Source of the DNA: Streptomyces typhae
Lineage (GTDB): Bacteria; Actinomycetota; Actinomycetes; Streptomycetales; Streptomycetaceae
DNA: 64,000 bases
Assembly: GCF_009755605.1 (NCBI RefSeq)
Contig: NZ_WPNZ01000013.1
Span: forward strand, 62,001 to 126,000
Direction of reading: 5' to 3'
Shown: positions 32,374 through 40,039 of the stretch, piece after piece
Position numbering within the stretch: position 1 is the stretch's first letter
Layout of the letters: the number at the start of each line of letters is the position of its first letter
Made by a program: the position numbers and the translations under genes
The notes under the pieces: model-generated
Told to the model about the DNA's origin: nothing
What the model saw: only the letters and a program-made list of their open reading frames with translations
Databases searched by the model: none

Positions 32374-33353
32374 GCCGACCCGGGAGGACCGCGCCCGTGC
32401 GGCGGCGAACCGCGCGGCGCGGGCACGGGGGCGGACGGCAGGAGGTGCCGCGGGGCGTGCGCCGATGGGGGCGGAGCTTCACCCGCCGCGACGTCGCCGT
32501 GCTCGGCGTGCTCCTCGGCACCACCGTCCTGCTGGACGTCCTCGTCGTCTGGGGCCCCGCCCTGGCCTCCGTCGGTCTCTCCTTCACGTCCTGGGACGGC
32601 ATCGGCGGCATCGGCGACATCCGCTGGGTGGGCGGCGACAACTACGCGCACCTGGTCGAGGACTACCCCGCGTTCTGGCCGGCCGTCCGCCACAACCTGC
32701 TGTGGGTCGCCTTCCTCGGCCTTCTCGCCACGCCGTTCGGGCTCCTCCTGGCCGTCCTCGTCGACCGGGGCGTCCGCTTCAGCCGGTTCTACCAGTCCGT
32801 CCTCTACCTGCCGGTGGTCCTGTCGCTCGCCGTCGTCGGCTTCATGGCGCAATTGCTCCTCGGCACCGACCAGGGCGTCGTCAACACGCTCCGCGGCAAC
32901 CGGAACGACCCCGTCGACTGGCTCGGGGACTCCCGGGTCAACCTGTGGATGATGATGCTGGCCGCGAGCTGGCGGCACACCGGCTACGTCATGATCCTCT
33001 ACCTCGCCGGGCTGAAGGCGGTGGACCCCGCCCTGAAGGAGGCCGCGGCCCTCGACGGCGCGAACGAACGCCAGACCTTCCTCCGCGTCACGTTTCCCAC
33101 GCTGCGGCCCGTGAACGTCATCGTCGGCGTCATCACCGTGATCGAGGCGCTGCGGGCCTTCGACATCGTGTACGCGGTGAACAAGGGCCGCAACGGCCTG
33201 GAGCTGCTCTCCGTGCTCATCACCGACAACATCGTCGGCGAGGCGAGCCGGATCGGGTTCGGCTCGGCCATCGCCGTCGTGCTCCTCGGCGTCTCCCTGG
33301 TCTTCGTCGTGACGTTCCTGGTCCAGGAGCTGAGAGGAGCGCGCGAGAAGTGA
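32370..33353 (+). CDS. Sugar ABC transporter permease 1
   Basis: A 327-residue MalF-type permease started at ATG 32370 in an ATGA overlap. After a basic N-terminal tail of about 45 residues there are six membrane helices. The EAA loop is EAAALDGANERQTFLRVTFP, the contact for the ATPase. It forms a heterodimer with the next gene product. No ATPase gene follows, so a shared MsiK-type ATPase encoded elsewhere is expected. Confidence 0.9.
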   Translation: MSRPGRTAPVRRRTARRGHGGGRQEVPRGVRRWGRSFTRRDVAVLGVLLGTTVLLDVLVVWGPALASVGLSFTSWDGIGGIGDIRWVGGDNYAHLVEDYPAFWPAVRHNLLWVAFLGLLATPFGLLLAVLVDRGVRFSRFYQSVLYLPVVLSLAVVGFMAQLLLGTDQGVVNTLRGNRNDPVDWLGDSRVNLWMMMLAASWRHTGYVMILYLAGLKAVDPALKEAAALDGANERQTFLRVTFPTLRPVNVIVGVITVIEALRAFDIVYAVNKGRNGLELLSVLITDNIVGEASRIGFGSAIAVVLLGVSLVFVVTFLVQELRGAREK

Positions 33354-34279
33354 GCGCAGACATCCGCGTCCCGTCCCGCGCGGGCGGACCCGCCCCCTCC
33401 CTACGGAGCTCCGGCCCGCCCCGGCCCCCGCGCCGCGGCCGCTTCGGCGTCCACCTCTTCCTGTCCGCGGTGTCCCTGGTGTTCCTCGCGCCGCTGCTGC
33501 TCGCCGTCCTCGCCAGTCTGCGCCCGTACGAGGAGACGGCCGAGCGCGGCTACTTCTCGTTCCCCGAGAAGCTGTCGTTCGACCACTACCGCGAGGCCTA
33601 CACCGCGTCCGGCATGGGCGAGCACTTCACGAACACGCTGATCGTCGCCGTGCCCGCGGTGCTCGTCACGCTGTTCCTCGCGGCGTTCACCGCGTTCGCC
33701 GTCGCCCGCCTCGACCTCCGCGGGGGCGTGGCCCTGCTGGTGTTCCTCACGGCGGGCAACCTCCTGCCGCCGCAGGTCCTCGTCACTCCGCTGTACGTGC
33801 TGTTCCTGCACGTCGACCTGCCGTGGTGGATGTCCGACTCGATGTCCCTCTACGACTCGTACTGGGCCGTGATCCTCGTCAACATCGGCTTCCAGGTGGG
33901 CTTCTGCGTCTTCGTCCTGGCGAATTTCATGCGGACGCTGCCGAAGGAGGTCCTGGAGGCGGCGATCGTCGACGGGGCGGGTGTCTGGACCCGGTTCTGG
34001 CGCATCACGCTGCCCCTGTGCCGCCCCGCGCTCGCGGCCCTCGCGACCCTCGAGTTCACGTGGATCTACAACGACTTCCTCTGGGCCCTGATCTTCATCT
34101 CCGACCCCGGCAAACTCCCCGTCACGTCGTCCCTCAACAACCTCCGCGGCCAGTTCTTCACCGACCACAACCTGCTGGCCGCGGGCTCGGTCCTGGTGGC
34201 ACTCCCCACGATCCTGGTCTTCCTGCTGCTGCAGCGGCACTTCGTCGCGGGCCTGACCCTGGGGTCCGGCAAGGGGTGA
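33350..34279 (+). CDS. Sugar ABC transporter permease 2
   Basis: A 309-residue MalG-type permease started at GTG 33350, overlapping the previous stop. It has six helices and the EAA loop EAAIVDGAGVWTRFWRITLP. The C-terminus FLLLQRHFVAGLTLGSGKG is typical of MalG-like subunits. It completes a membrane pair for the binding lipoprotein upstream. Confidence 0.9.
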   Translation: MSADIRVPSRAGGPAPSLRSSGPPRPPRRGRFGVHLFLSAVSLVFLAPLLLAVLASLRPYEETAERGYFSFPEKLSFDHYREAYTASGMGEHFTNTLIVAVPAVLVTLFLAAFTAFAVARLDLRGGVALLVFLTAGNLLPPQVLVTPLYVLFLHVDLPWWMSDSMSLYDSYWAVILVNIGFQVGFCVFVLANFMRTLPKEVLEAAIVDGAGVWTRFWRITLPLCRPALAALATLEFTWIYNDFLWALIFISDPGKLPVTSSLNNLRGQFFTDHNLLAAGSVLVALPTILVFLLLQRHFVAGLTLGSGKG

Positions 34280-34355
34280 GCTGTCCGGATCGCGTGCTTG
34301 CCGGCCGGTCACCGTCTCGTCACGCTTGCCCCCACAACCGGTCGTAGGGGGCTAT

Positions 34356-35156
34356 GTGCCGATTTTTAGCAAGGGGTCCGACCACGAGGACCTGCTCCGC
34401 CAGATCCTGCAAGAGCTCGGCGAGCTGCGCCAGCAGATCGACCACCAGCAGCACGCCGTCGACCAGGCCCGTCAGGACGCGATCGCCGCCACCAACTCCG
34501 GCCTCGCCGAGATCCGCGCCGTCGTCCGCGAGGGCCTCAACCGCAGCACGGACAGCCTGCGCGACCCGCTGGTCCACGTCAGCACCGAACTGGTGGCCCT
34601 GCGCGCCTCGGTCGACGACCTGCACCGCGTCCGGCCCGCCGCGGACCCGCCCGCCGCGGCGGCGTCCGTCCACGAGGCGGGCGTGGCCGACGAGGCGGGC
34701 GTGGCCGACGAGGCCGACACGGCCGACGAGGCCGGGCACCGGGACCTGCTCCGCAGAGCCGCGGGCATCTCGGCCGCCACCCTGCGCGTCCACCGCGACA
34801 CCTGGGCCTTCCTGGTGGAGCACGCGGGCCAGGACAAGCACTTCCACATCCCGGGCGCGGTCCAGGAGTCCGGCGGCGGCATCACCGTCGAGGTGTCCGG
34901 CCGCAGCCTCGTCGCCGCCCTCACCAGTCTCCGCGGCGTCCAGCACGCCCCAGCCGTCGACCCCGGCACCGCGGCCATCGCCGACCTCTTGTGTGAGCGC
35001 ATCGCCACCACCGTGCGCTCCCTCACCGCCACAACACACCCCGACAGCCGCCCCGTTCACATCACCGTCGACGACCGCGTGCCGCCCGCGAACGACCACA
35101 ACAAGCCACCGGACCGGCCGACCGCTGAGCACGACGGCGACGGCGAGCGCGACTGA
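34356..35156 (+). CDS. Coiled-coil protein of unknown function
   Basis: A 266-residue protein started at GTG 34356 with TAGGGGGC just upstream. Residues about 8-100 are strongly heptad-like (LLRQILQELGELRQQIDHQQ...). A short repeat EAGVADEAGVADEADTADEAG follows at about 108-128. A small globular region (about 132-235, LRVHRDTWAFLVEHAGQDKHFHIPG) and a charged tail complete it. No enzyme motif is visible. I have no family name for it. Confidence 0.7.
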   Translation: MPIFSKGSDHEDLLRQILQELGELRQQIDHQQHAVDQARQDAIAATNSGLAEIRAVVREGLNRSTDSLRDPLVHVSTELVALRASVDDLHRVRPAADPPAAAASVHEAGVADEAGVADEADTADEAGHRDLLRRAAGISAATLRVHRDTWAFLVEHAGQDKHFHIPGAVQESGGGITVEVSGRSLVAALTSLRGVQHAPAVDPGTAAIADLLCERIATTVRSLTATTHPDSRPVHITVDDRVPPANDHNKPPDRPTAEHDGDGERD

Positions 35157-35225
35157 CGTCAAGGCGGCTGCCGCACCGCGGTGTGCTCCAGACCCTGCGG
35201 GCGGGGGGCGCACCGCCGCGGCCTC

Positions 35226-35615
35226 TCAGGGGTCCGTTTCCGCGTGGGTCAGGGCCTCGCGCACCGACGCCACGGGGGACAGCGTCGCCTTCAGGCCGGT
35301 GATGCCCATGACGCGCAGGGACATCCGGTCGGTGCACACCACTCCCAGGTGGGCGTCTCTGGCGCTCAGGCGGCGCCTGGCCCGCATGAGCAGGGCGAGG
35401 CCCGAGCAGTCGAGGAACGTCGTCCGGGTCAGATCGAGCACGACGGTCCGGGTGGGCCCCGCGGTCACCGCGTCGATGAGCGGGGTCGTCTGCTGGAACG
35501 CCACGAGGTCGATCTCGCCGCGCAGCTCGATGACGACCGCGTCCCCGACCTCGTACACCCGAGGCGGTAAATCCGGGGTGTCACGGGTGAAATGACTCAG
35601 TTCGTCCTGATGCAC
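35226..35615 (-). CDS. STAS-domain anti-sigma factor antagonist
   Basis: A 129-residue protein started at GTG 35615, with GGGGGGA five bases upstream; the open frame extends further without an RBS. VVIELRGEIDLVAFQQTTPL and VVLDLTRTTFLDCSGLALLMRARR are the STAS fold; the Ser in DCSG is the usual site phosphorylated by an RsbW-type kinase. It should release a sigma factor by binding its anti-sigma factor. No kinase partner is adjacent. Confidence 0.85.
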   Translation of the reverse strand: MHQDELSHFTRDTPDLPPRVYEVGDAVVIELRGEIDLVAFQQTTPLIDAVTAGPTRTVVLDLTRTTFLDCSGLALLMRARRRLSARDAHLGVVCTDRMSLRVMGITGLKATLSPVASVREALTHAETDP

Positions 35616-35919
35616 TAATCCCCCCAGAGCAGTCCCCGGCCTGAGCGCGCGGTCGGGGCGGGTGCGGTGAAGCAACCGGAACGAGGAGGTCACCAGGGGC
35701 CGGGGTGCCTGGCGGATCACCGTATCGGGCACCGCGGGACCGCGGGGTGCGGGAACGATTCATGCGGGAAGGACGACACTCGATAGGCGGAAGTTGGTGA
35801 AAGTTTCTTGACAGTCCGACCGGTCGCTCGGCGCTCGGTCTGCCGCCCTCATCAGGGGCTGGTTTCCGTGGCAGTGTGTTGCGGGCAAGCCACTGGGGGC
35901 CGACGGAAGAGGGGGAACC

Positions 35920-36963
35920 GTGATCATCTGGATCAACGGTGCGTTCGGTGCGGGCAAGACCAGCGCCGCACGGGAACTGATCGAGCTGATCCCGAACAGC
36001 ACGCTCTTCGACCCCGAGGTCATCGGCGGAGCGCTCCCGCACCTGCTGCCCGCCAAGCACCTCGCGGAGGTGAGCGACTTCCAGGACCTGCCCATCTGGC
36101 GGCGTCTGGTGGTGGACGCCGCCGCCGGGCTGCTCGCCGAGGTCGGCGGCGTCCTTGTGGTGCCGATGACGCTGCTGCGCCAGGAGTACCGCGACGAGAT
36201 ATTCGGGGGTCTGGCGGCCCGCCGTATCCGCGTACGCCATGTTCTGCTCGCCCCGGACGAAACGATCCTGCGTGCGCGCATCGCCGACCGCGCGTTCCCT
36301 CTGGACACCCCCGACGGCGAACTGCGCGTCCGGCAGTGGTCCTTCGACCACATCGAGCCCTACTCCGCCGCGCTCGCCGACTGGCTCGGCGCGGACGCGC
36401 ACCGGGTCGACACCAGCGATCTGACGCCGTACGAGACGGCCGAGCGCGTCGCCGAAGCCGTCCGCACCGGCGCCGCCGCCGTCTGCGACATCGTGCAGAC
36501 GCCCGAACCCACCGCCGAGACGCTCGCCGCCGGGGTGCTGCTCTTCGACGAGCAGGACCGGGTGCTGCTCGTCGACCCGACGTACAAGGCGGGCTGGGAG
36601 TTCCCCGGCGGTGTGGTGGAGCCGGGCGAGGCCCCGGCGCGCGCGGGCGTGCGCGAGGTCGCCGAGGAGACCGGCATCCGGCTCCGCGGGACGCCCCGGC
36701 TCCTCGTCGCCGACTGGGAGGCGCCGAAGCCGCCCGCGTACGGCGGTATGCGCTTCCTCTTCGACGGCGGCAGGCTCGCCGGGGCCGAGGCGAAGGAACT
36801 GCTGCTGCCCGGCCCCGAACTGCGCGGCTGGCGCTTCGTCACGGAGGCCGAGGCCGAACGGCTCCTCCCGCCGGTGCGCTACGCACGCCTGCGCTGGGCG
36901 CTGCGCGCGCGGGAGCGGGGAGCGGCGGTGTACCTGGAGGCGGGGGAGCCGGTGGGGGGCTGA
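35920..36963 (+). CDS. TmrB-like P-loop protein fused to a NUDIX hydrolase
   Basis: A 347-residue protein started at GTG 35920 (AAGAGGGGG upstream). Residues 1-185 match TmrB, the tunicamycin-resistance ATP-binding protein: MIIWINGAFGAGKTSAAREL with a Walker A, FDPEVIGGALPHLLP and QEYRDEIFGGL. Residues 200-340 are a NUDIX domain with a complete box (230-252: G-x5-E-x7-REVAEETGI). It may inactivate or bind a nucleotide-sugar analogue and hydrolyse a nucleoside diphosphate derivative. The fusion suggests the two activities act on linked substrates (inference). Confidence 0.85.
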   Translation: MIIWINGAFGAGKTSAARELIELIPNSTLFDPEVIGGALPHLLPAKHLAEVSDFQDLPIWRRLVVDAAAGLLAEVGGVLVVPMTLLRQEYRDEIFGGLAARRIRVRHVLLAPDETILRARIADRAFPLDTPDGELRVRQWSFDHIEPYSAALADWLGADAHRVDTSDLTPYETAERVAEAVRTGAAAVCDIVQTPEPTAETLAAGVLLFDEQDRVLLVDPTYKAGWEFPGGVVEPGEAPARAGVREVAEETGIRLRGTPRLLVADWEAPKPPAYGGMRFLFDGGRLAGAEAKELLLPGPELRGWRFVTEAEAERLLPPVRYARLRWALRARERGAAVYLEAGEPVGG

Positions 36964-37023
36964 GGCGACGCGGAAGCCCTCGGGTCCACCGAGCGGCTTC
37001 CGGGCCGCCGGTCCACCGGCCCG

Positions 37024-37142
37024 CGCCGCTCGGCTGTCCGCGCCGCTTCATGGCCTGCGCCGCTCGGTGGTCCGCGCCGCTTCATGGCCTGCGCCGCTTC
37101 ATGGCCTGCGCCGCCTCATGGCCCGCGCCGCTCGGTGGCCCG
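37024..37142. repeat. 17-bp minisatellite, seven exact-length units of two sequence types
   Basis: Units begin at 37024, 37041, 37058, 37075, 37092, 37109 and 37126, each exactly 17 bases. Type A is CGCCGCTTCATGGCCTG (37041, 37075, 37092, with a variant at 37109). Type B is CGCCGCTCGGTGGTCCG and near variants (37024, 37058, 37126). The array lies in a convergent gap after the NUDIX fusion and before the dipeptidase end. A 17-bp period is not coding. Confidence 0.92.
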
Positions 37143-37184
37143 CGTGTGGGGACGGCCCGCGTGCAGGGGGCCCGCGCGTGCGGG

Positions 37185-38540
37185 TCAGCTCGTCGCGTAC
37201 CGCTGCAGGAACAGTGCCTCCGCCACCGACATCCGCTCCAGTTCCTCGGGCGACACGCTCTCGTTGACCGCGTGGATCTGCGCCTCCGGCTCGTTCAGGC
37301 CGATCAGCAGGATCTCCGCCTCCGGGTACAGGGCGGCCAGCGTGTTGCACAGCGGGATGGAGCCGCCCATGCCCGAGGCCTGCATCTTCTCGCCGTCGTA
37401 GGCCTCGCTGAGCGCTCCGGCCATCGCCTCGTAGGCGGGGCTCGTGGTGTCCGCGCGGAACGCCTGGCCCTGCCCGATCTGCTCCGTCGTGACGCGCGCG
37501 CCCCACGGAGTGTGCGACTCCACATGGGCCCGCAGCGCCTTCGTCGCCTCGGCCGCGTCCATGCCCGGCGGCACCCGCAGGCTGATCAGCGCCCGCGCGC
37601 CCGCCTGCACGGACGGTGTCGCGCCGACCACGGGCGGGCAGTCGATGCCGAGGACCGTGACGGCCGGGCGCGCCCAGATGCGGTCGGCGACCGATCCGTC
37701 TCCGATGAGCCCCACCCCGTCGAGGACCTTGGCGTCCTTGCGGAAGTCGGCCTCCGAGTATGCGAGGCCCTCCCACACGCCGTCGGCGGCCAGACCGTCG
37801 ACCGTCGTCGAGCCGTCCTCCGCCCGCAGCGAGTCGAGGACGCGCACCAGCGCGGCCAGCGCGTCCGGCGCCGCACCGCCGAACTGCCCGGAGTGCAGGT
37901 TGCCCGCCAGGGTGTCGATCTGTACGCGTACGAGGGTCATGCCGCGCAGCGTCGCGGTCACCGTCGGCAGCCCCACCCGGAAGTTACCCGCGTCACCGAC
38001 CACGATCGTGTCGGCCCGCAGCAGGTCCGGGTGGGCCTCCGCGTACCGTTCGAGGCCGCCCGTGCCCTGCTCCTCGGAGCCCTCGGCGATCAGCTTGACG
38101 TGCACCGGGACGCCGCCGTTCGCCTTCAGGGCGCGCAGCGCGAGCAGGTGCATGATGATGCCGCCCTTGCAGTCGGCGCTGCCGCGCCCGTACCAGCGGC
38201 CCGCGCGCTCCGTCAGCTCGAAGGGCGGCGTGGCCCAGCCCGCCTCGTCGAGCGGCGGCTGCACGTCGTAGTGGGCGTACAGCAGGACGGTCGGGGCGCC
38301 CTCGGGGCCCGGCAGGTAGCCGTAGACCGACTGCGTGCCGTCGGGGGTGTCGAGCAGCGCGACGTCCTGGAAGCCCTCCGTGCGCAGCGCGTCGGCCACC
38401 CAGTTCGCGGCGGCCTCGCTCTCGCTCCGCGGATACTGCTCGAAGTCCGCCACCGACTTGAACGCCACCAGTTCGGTGAGTTCGGCCTTCGCCCTCGGCA
38501 TGAGAGAGGCGACGGTCTCGGCGATCGGATGCGGGGACAT
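37185..38540 (-). CDS. M20-family dipeptidase
   Basis: A 451-residue protein started at ATG 38540, with GAGGAG seven bases upstream. M20 metal-site motifs are present: YAHYDVQPP (first His and Asp), YGRGSADCKGG (bridging Asp), LIAEGSEEQGTGG (catalytic and metal Glu) and a C-terminal IHAVNESV His. NLHSGQFGG lies in the dimerisation lid. It should cleave dipeptides or acylated amino acids in the cytoplasm using two zinc ions. Confidence 0.91.
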   Translation of the reverse strand: MSPHPIAETVASLMPRAKAELTELVAFKSVADFEQYPRSESEAAANWVADALRTEGFQDVALLDTPDGTQSVYGYLPGPEGAPTVLLYAHYDVQPPLDEAGWATPPFELTERAGRWYGRGSADCKGGIIMHLLALRALKANGGVPVHVKLIAEGSEEQGTGGLERYAEAHPDLLRADTIVVGDAGNFRVGLPTVTATLRGMTLVRVQIDTLAGNLHSGQFGGAAPDALAALVRVLDSLRAEDGSTTVDGLAADGVWEGLAYSEADFRKDAKVLDGVGLIGDGSVADRIWARPAVTVLGIDCPPVVGATPSVQAGARALISLRVPPGMDAAEATKALRAHVESHTPWGARVTTEQIGQGQAFRADTTSPAYEAMAGALSEAYDGEKMQASGMGGSIPLCNTLAALYPEAEILLIGLNEPEAQIHAVNESVSPEELERMSVAEALFLQRYATS

Positions 38541-38681
38541 GGGCACGCTCCTCGTGGGTGCGACGTTGTACGGGGTGCAGGTGATCCTCCCACAGGAGGG
38601 TCGCGCCGACGTGCGCCGTAGGATGCCTCAGGAGAGCGCGGTCAGCGCGGCCAAGAGCGGGATCGGGAGCGGAAGACCAAC

Positions 38682-39884
38682 GTGAGCAGCGAGAACTCAG
38701 CGGACGACGCGGCGCAGGTGTGGGACGTCGTCGTGGTCGGCGCGGGCCCCGCGGGCGCCTCGGCGGCCTATGCGACGGCCGTCGCCGGACGCAGCGTACT
38801 GATCCTCGAAAAGGCCGAACTGCCGCGGTACAAGACGTGCGGCGGCGGCATCATCGGCCCCTCGCGGGACGCGTTGCCGCCCGGGTTCGAGCTGCCCTTC
38901 CAGGATCGGGTGCACGCGGTGACGTTCTCCCTCGACGGGAAGTTCGCCCGCACCCGCCGCTCCCGCTCCATGCTCTTCGGGCTCATCAACCGCCCCGAGT
39001 TCGACCAGCAGCTCGTCGAGCACGCGCAGAAGGCGGGCGCCGAGCTGCGCACCGGCGCCACGGTGGTGCGCGTCGAGCAGCACGGCCCCGCGGTGCCCGA
39101 CCGGCGCACGGTCGCCGTCGTCCTCCAGGGCGGCGAGACCGTCCTGGCCCGCGCGGTCGTCGGCGCCGACGGCAGCGCGAGCCGCATAGGCGCGCACGTC
39201 GGCGTGAAGCTGGACCAGGTCGACCTGGGCCTGGAGGCCGAGATCCCGGTGCCCGAGACCGTCGCCGAGGACTGGGCGGGCCGCGTCCTCATCGACTGGG
39301 GCCCGATGCCCGGCAGTTACGGCTGGGTGTTCCCCAAGGGCGACACGCTCACCGTGGGGGTGATCTCCGCGCGCGGCGAAGGCGCCGCCACCAAGCGGTA
39401 CTTGGAGGACTTCATCGCCCGCCTCGGCCTCGCGGGCTTCGACCCCGCGATCTCCTCGGGCCACCTCACGCGCTGCCGCAGCGACGACTCGCCCCTCTCG
39501 CGCGGGCGCGTCCTCGTGTGCGGGGACGCGGCGGGCCTCCTGGAGCCGTGGACTCGCGAGGGCATCTCCTTCGCGCTGCGCTCCGGGCGGCTCGCGGGGG
39601 AGTGGGCGGTGCGGATCGCGGAGGCGCACGACGCGGTGGACGCCCGCCGCCAGGCCCTGAACTACGCGTTCGCGATCAAGGCGGGCCTCGGCGTCGAGAT
39701 GAGCGTCGGCCGCCGCATGCTCACCGTCTTCGAGCGCCGCCCCGGCCTGCTGCACACGGCCATCACGGGCTTCCGGCCCGCGTGGAACGCCTTCGCGAAG
39801 ATCACCCGCGGTTCGACGACGCTGGCGGAGCTCGTGCGGACGCATCCGGTGGCGGGGCGGGTCCTGAGCCGGATGGACAAGTAG
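38682..39884 (+). CDS. Geranylgeranyl-reductase-family FAD-dependent oxidoreductase
   Basis: A 400-residue flavoprotein started at GTG 38682. WDVVVVGAGPAGASAA is the Rossmann FAD motif (residues 14-29). LPRYKTCGGGIIG is the signature Cys-containing loop of geranylgeranyl reductases. VLVCGDAAGLLEPWTREGISFALRSG is the second FAD motif. It probably reduces an isoprenoid double bond, for example in menaquinone or a carotenoid tail. The substrate is not visible from context. Confidence 0.87.
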   Translation: MSSENSADDAAQVWDVVVVGAGPAGASAAYATAVAGRSVLILEKAELPRYKTCGGGIIGPSRDALPPGFELPFQDRVHAVTFSLDGKFARTRRSRSMLFGLINRPEFDQQLVEHAQKAGAELRTGATVVRVEQHGPAVPDRRTVAVVLQGGETVLARAVVGADGSASRIGAHVGVKLDQVDLGLEAEIPVPETVAEDWAGRVLIDWGPMPGSYGWVFPKGDTLTVGVISARGEGAATKRYLEDFIARLGLAGFDPAISSGHLTRCRSDDSPLSRGRVLVCGDAAGLLEPWTREGISFALRSGRLAGEWAVRIAEAHDAVDARRQALNYAFAIKAGLGVEMSVGRRMLTVFERRPGLLHTAITGFRPAWNAFAKITRGSTTLAELVRTHPVAGRVLSRMDK

Positions 39885-39906
39885 CCCTTCCGGCACACTG
39901 CCCCTG

Positions 39907-39931
39907 CCCGCACACACTCTGCCCGTGCGGG
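39907..39931 (+). terminator. Small hairpin after the geranylgeranyl-reductase-like gene
   Basis: CCCGCAC (39907-39913) and GTGCGGG (39925-39931) pair perfectly around 11 bases, 22 bases after the stop codon. A modest terminator candidate. Confidence 0.45.
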
Positions 39932-39962
39932 AGCTCCCCGCGCGGGCCTGCGTACTGCCCTG

Positions 39963-40039
39963 GTACTCCAGCGGGAGTACGTCTGATCGCCACGCCTGGC
40001 GGACGCCCGGCGGCGGGCCCGCGGTCTAGCGTGACCGCC
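39963..40039 (+). promoter_or_regulatory. Two-component operon control region: inverted repeat plus -10
   Basis: GTACTCC-AGCG-GGAGTAC (39963-39980) is a perfect 7-bp inverted repeat, of the kind seen before DesK/DesR-like pairs in Streptomyces. TAGCGT at 40027-40032 is a -10 candidate seven bases before ATG 40040, with no -35 consensus. Activator-dependent, probably leaderless transcription with the response regulator bound at the repeat is likely. Confidence 0.5.

Noticed and set aside
37024..37142. CRISPR-like regular repeats
   Set aside because: Units are directly abutting with no unique spacers and no cas genes nearby, so this is a minisatellite.
38720..40039. Extension of the histidine kinase frame back to 38720
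   Set aside because: That part is an out-of-frame shadow of the FAD oxidoreductase gene. The kinase starts at 40040 or later.
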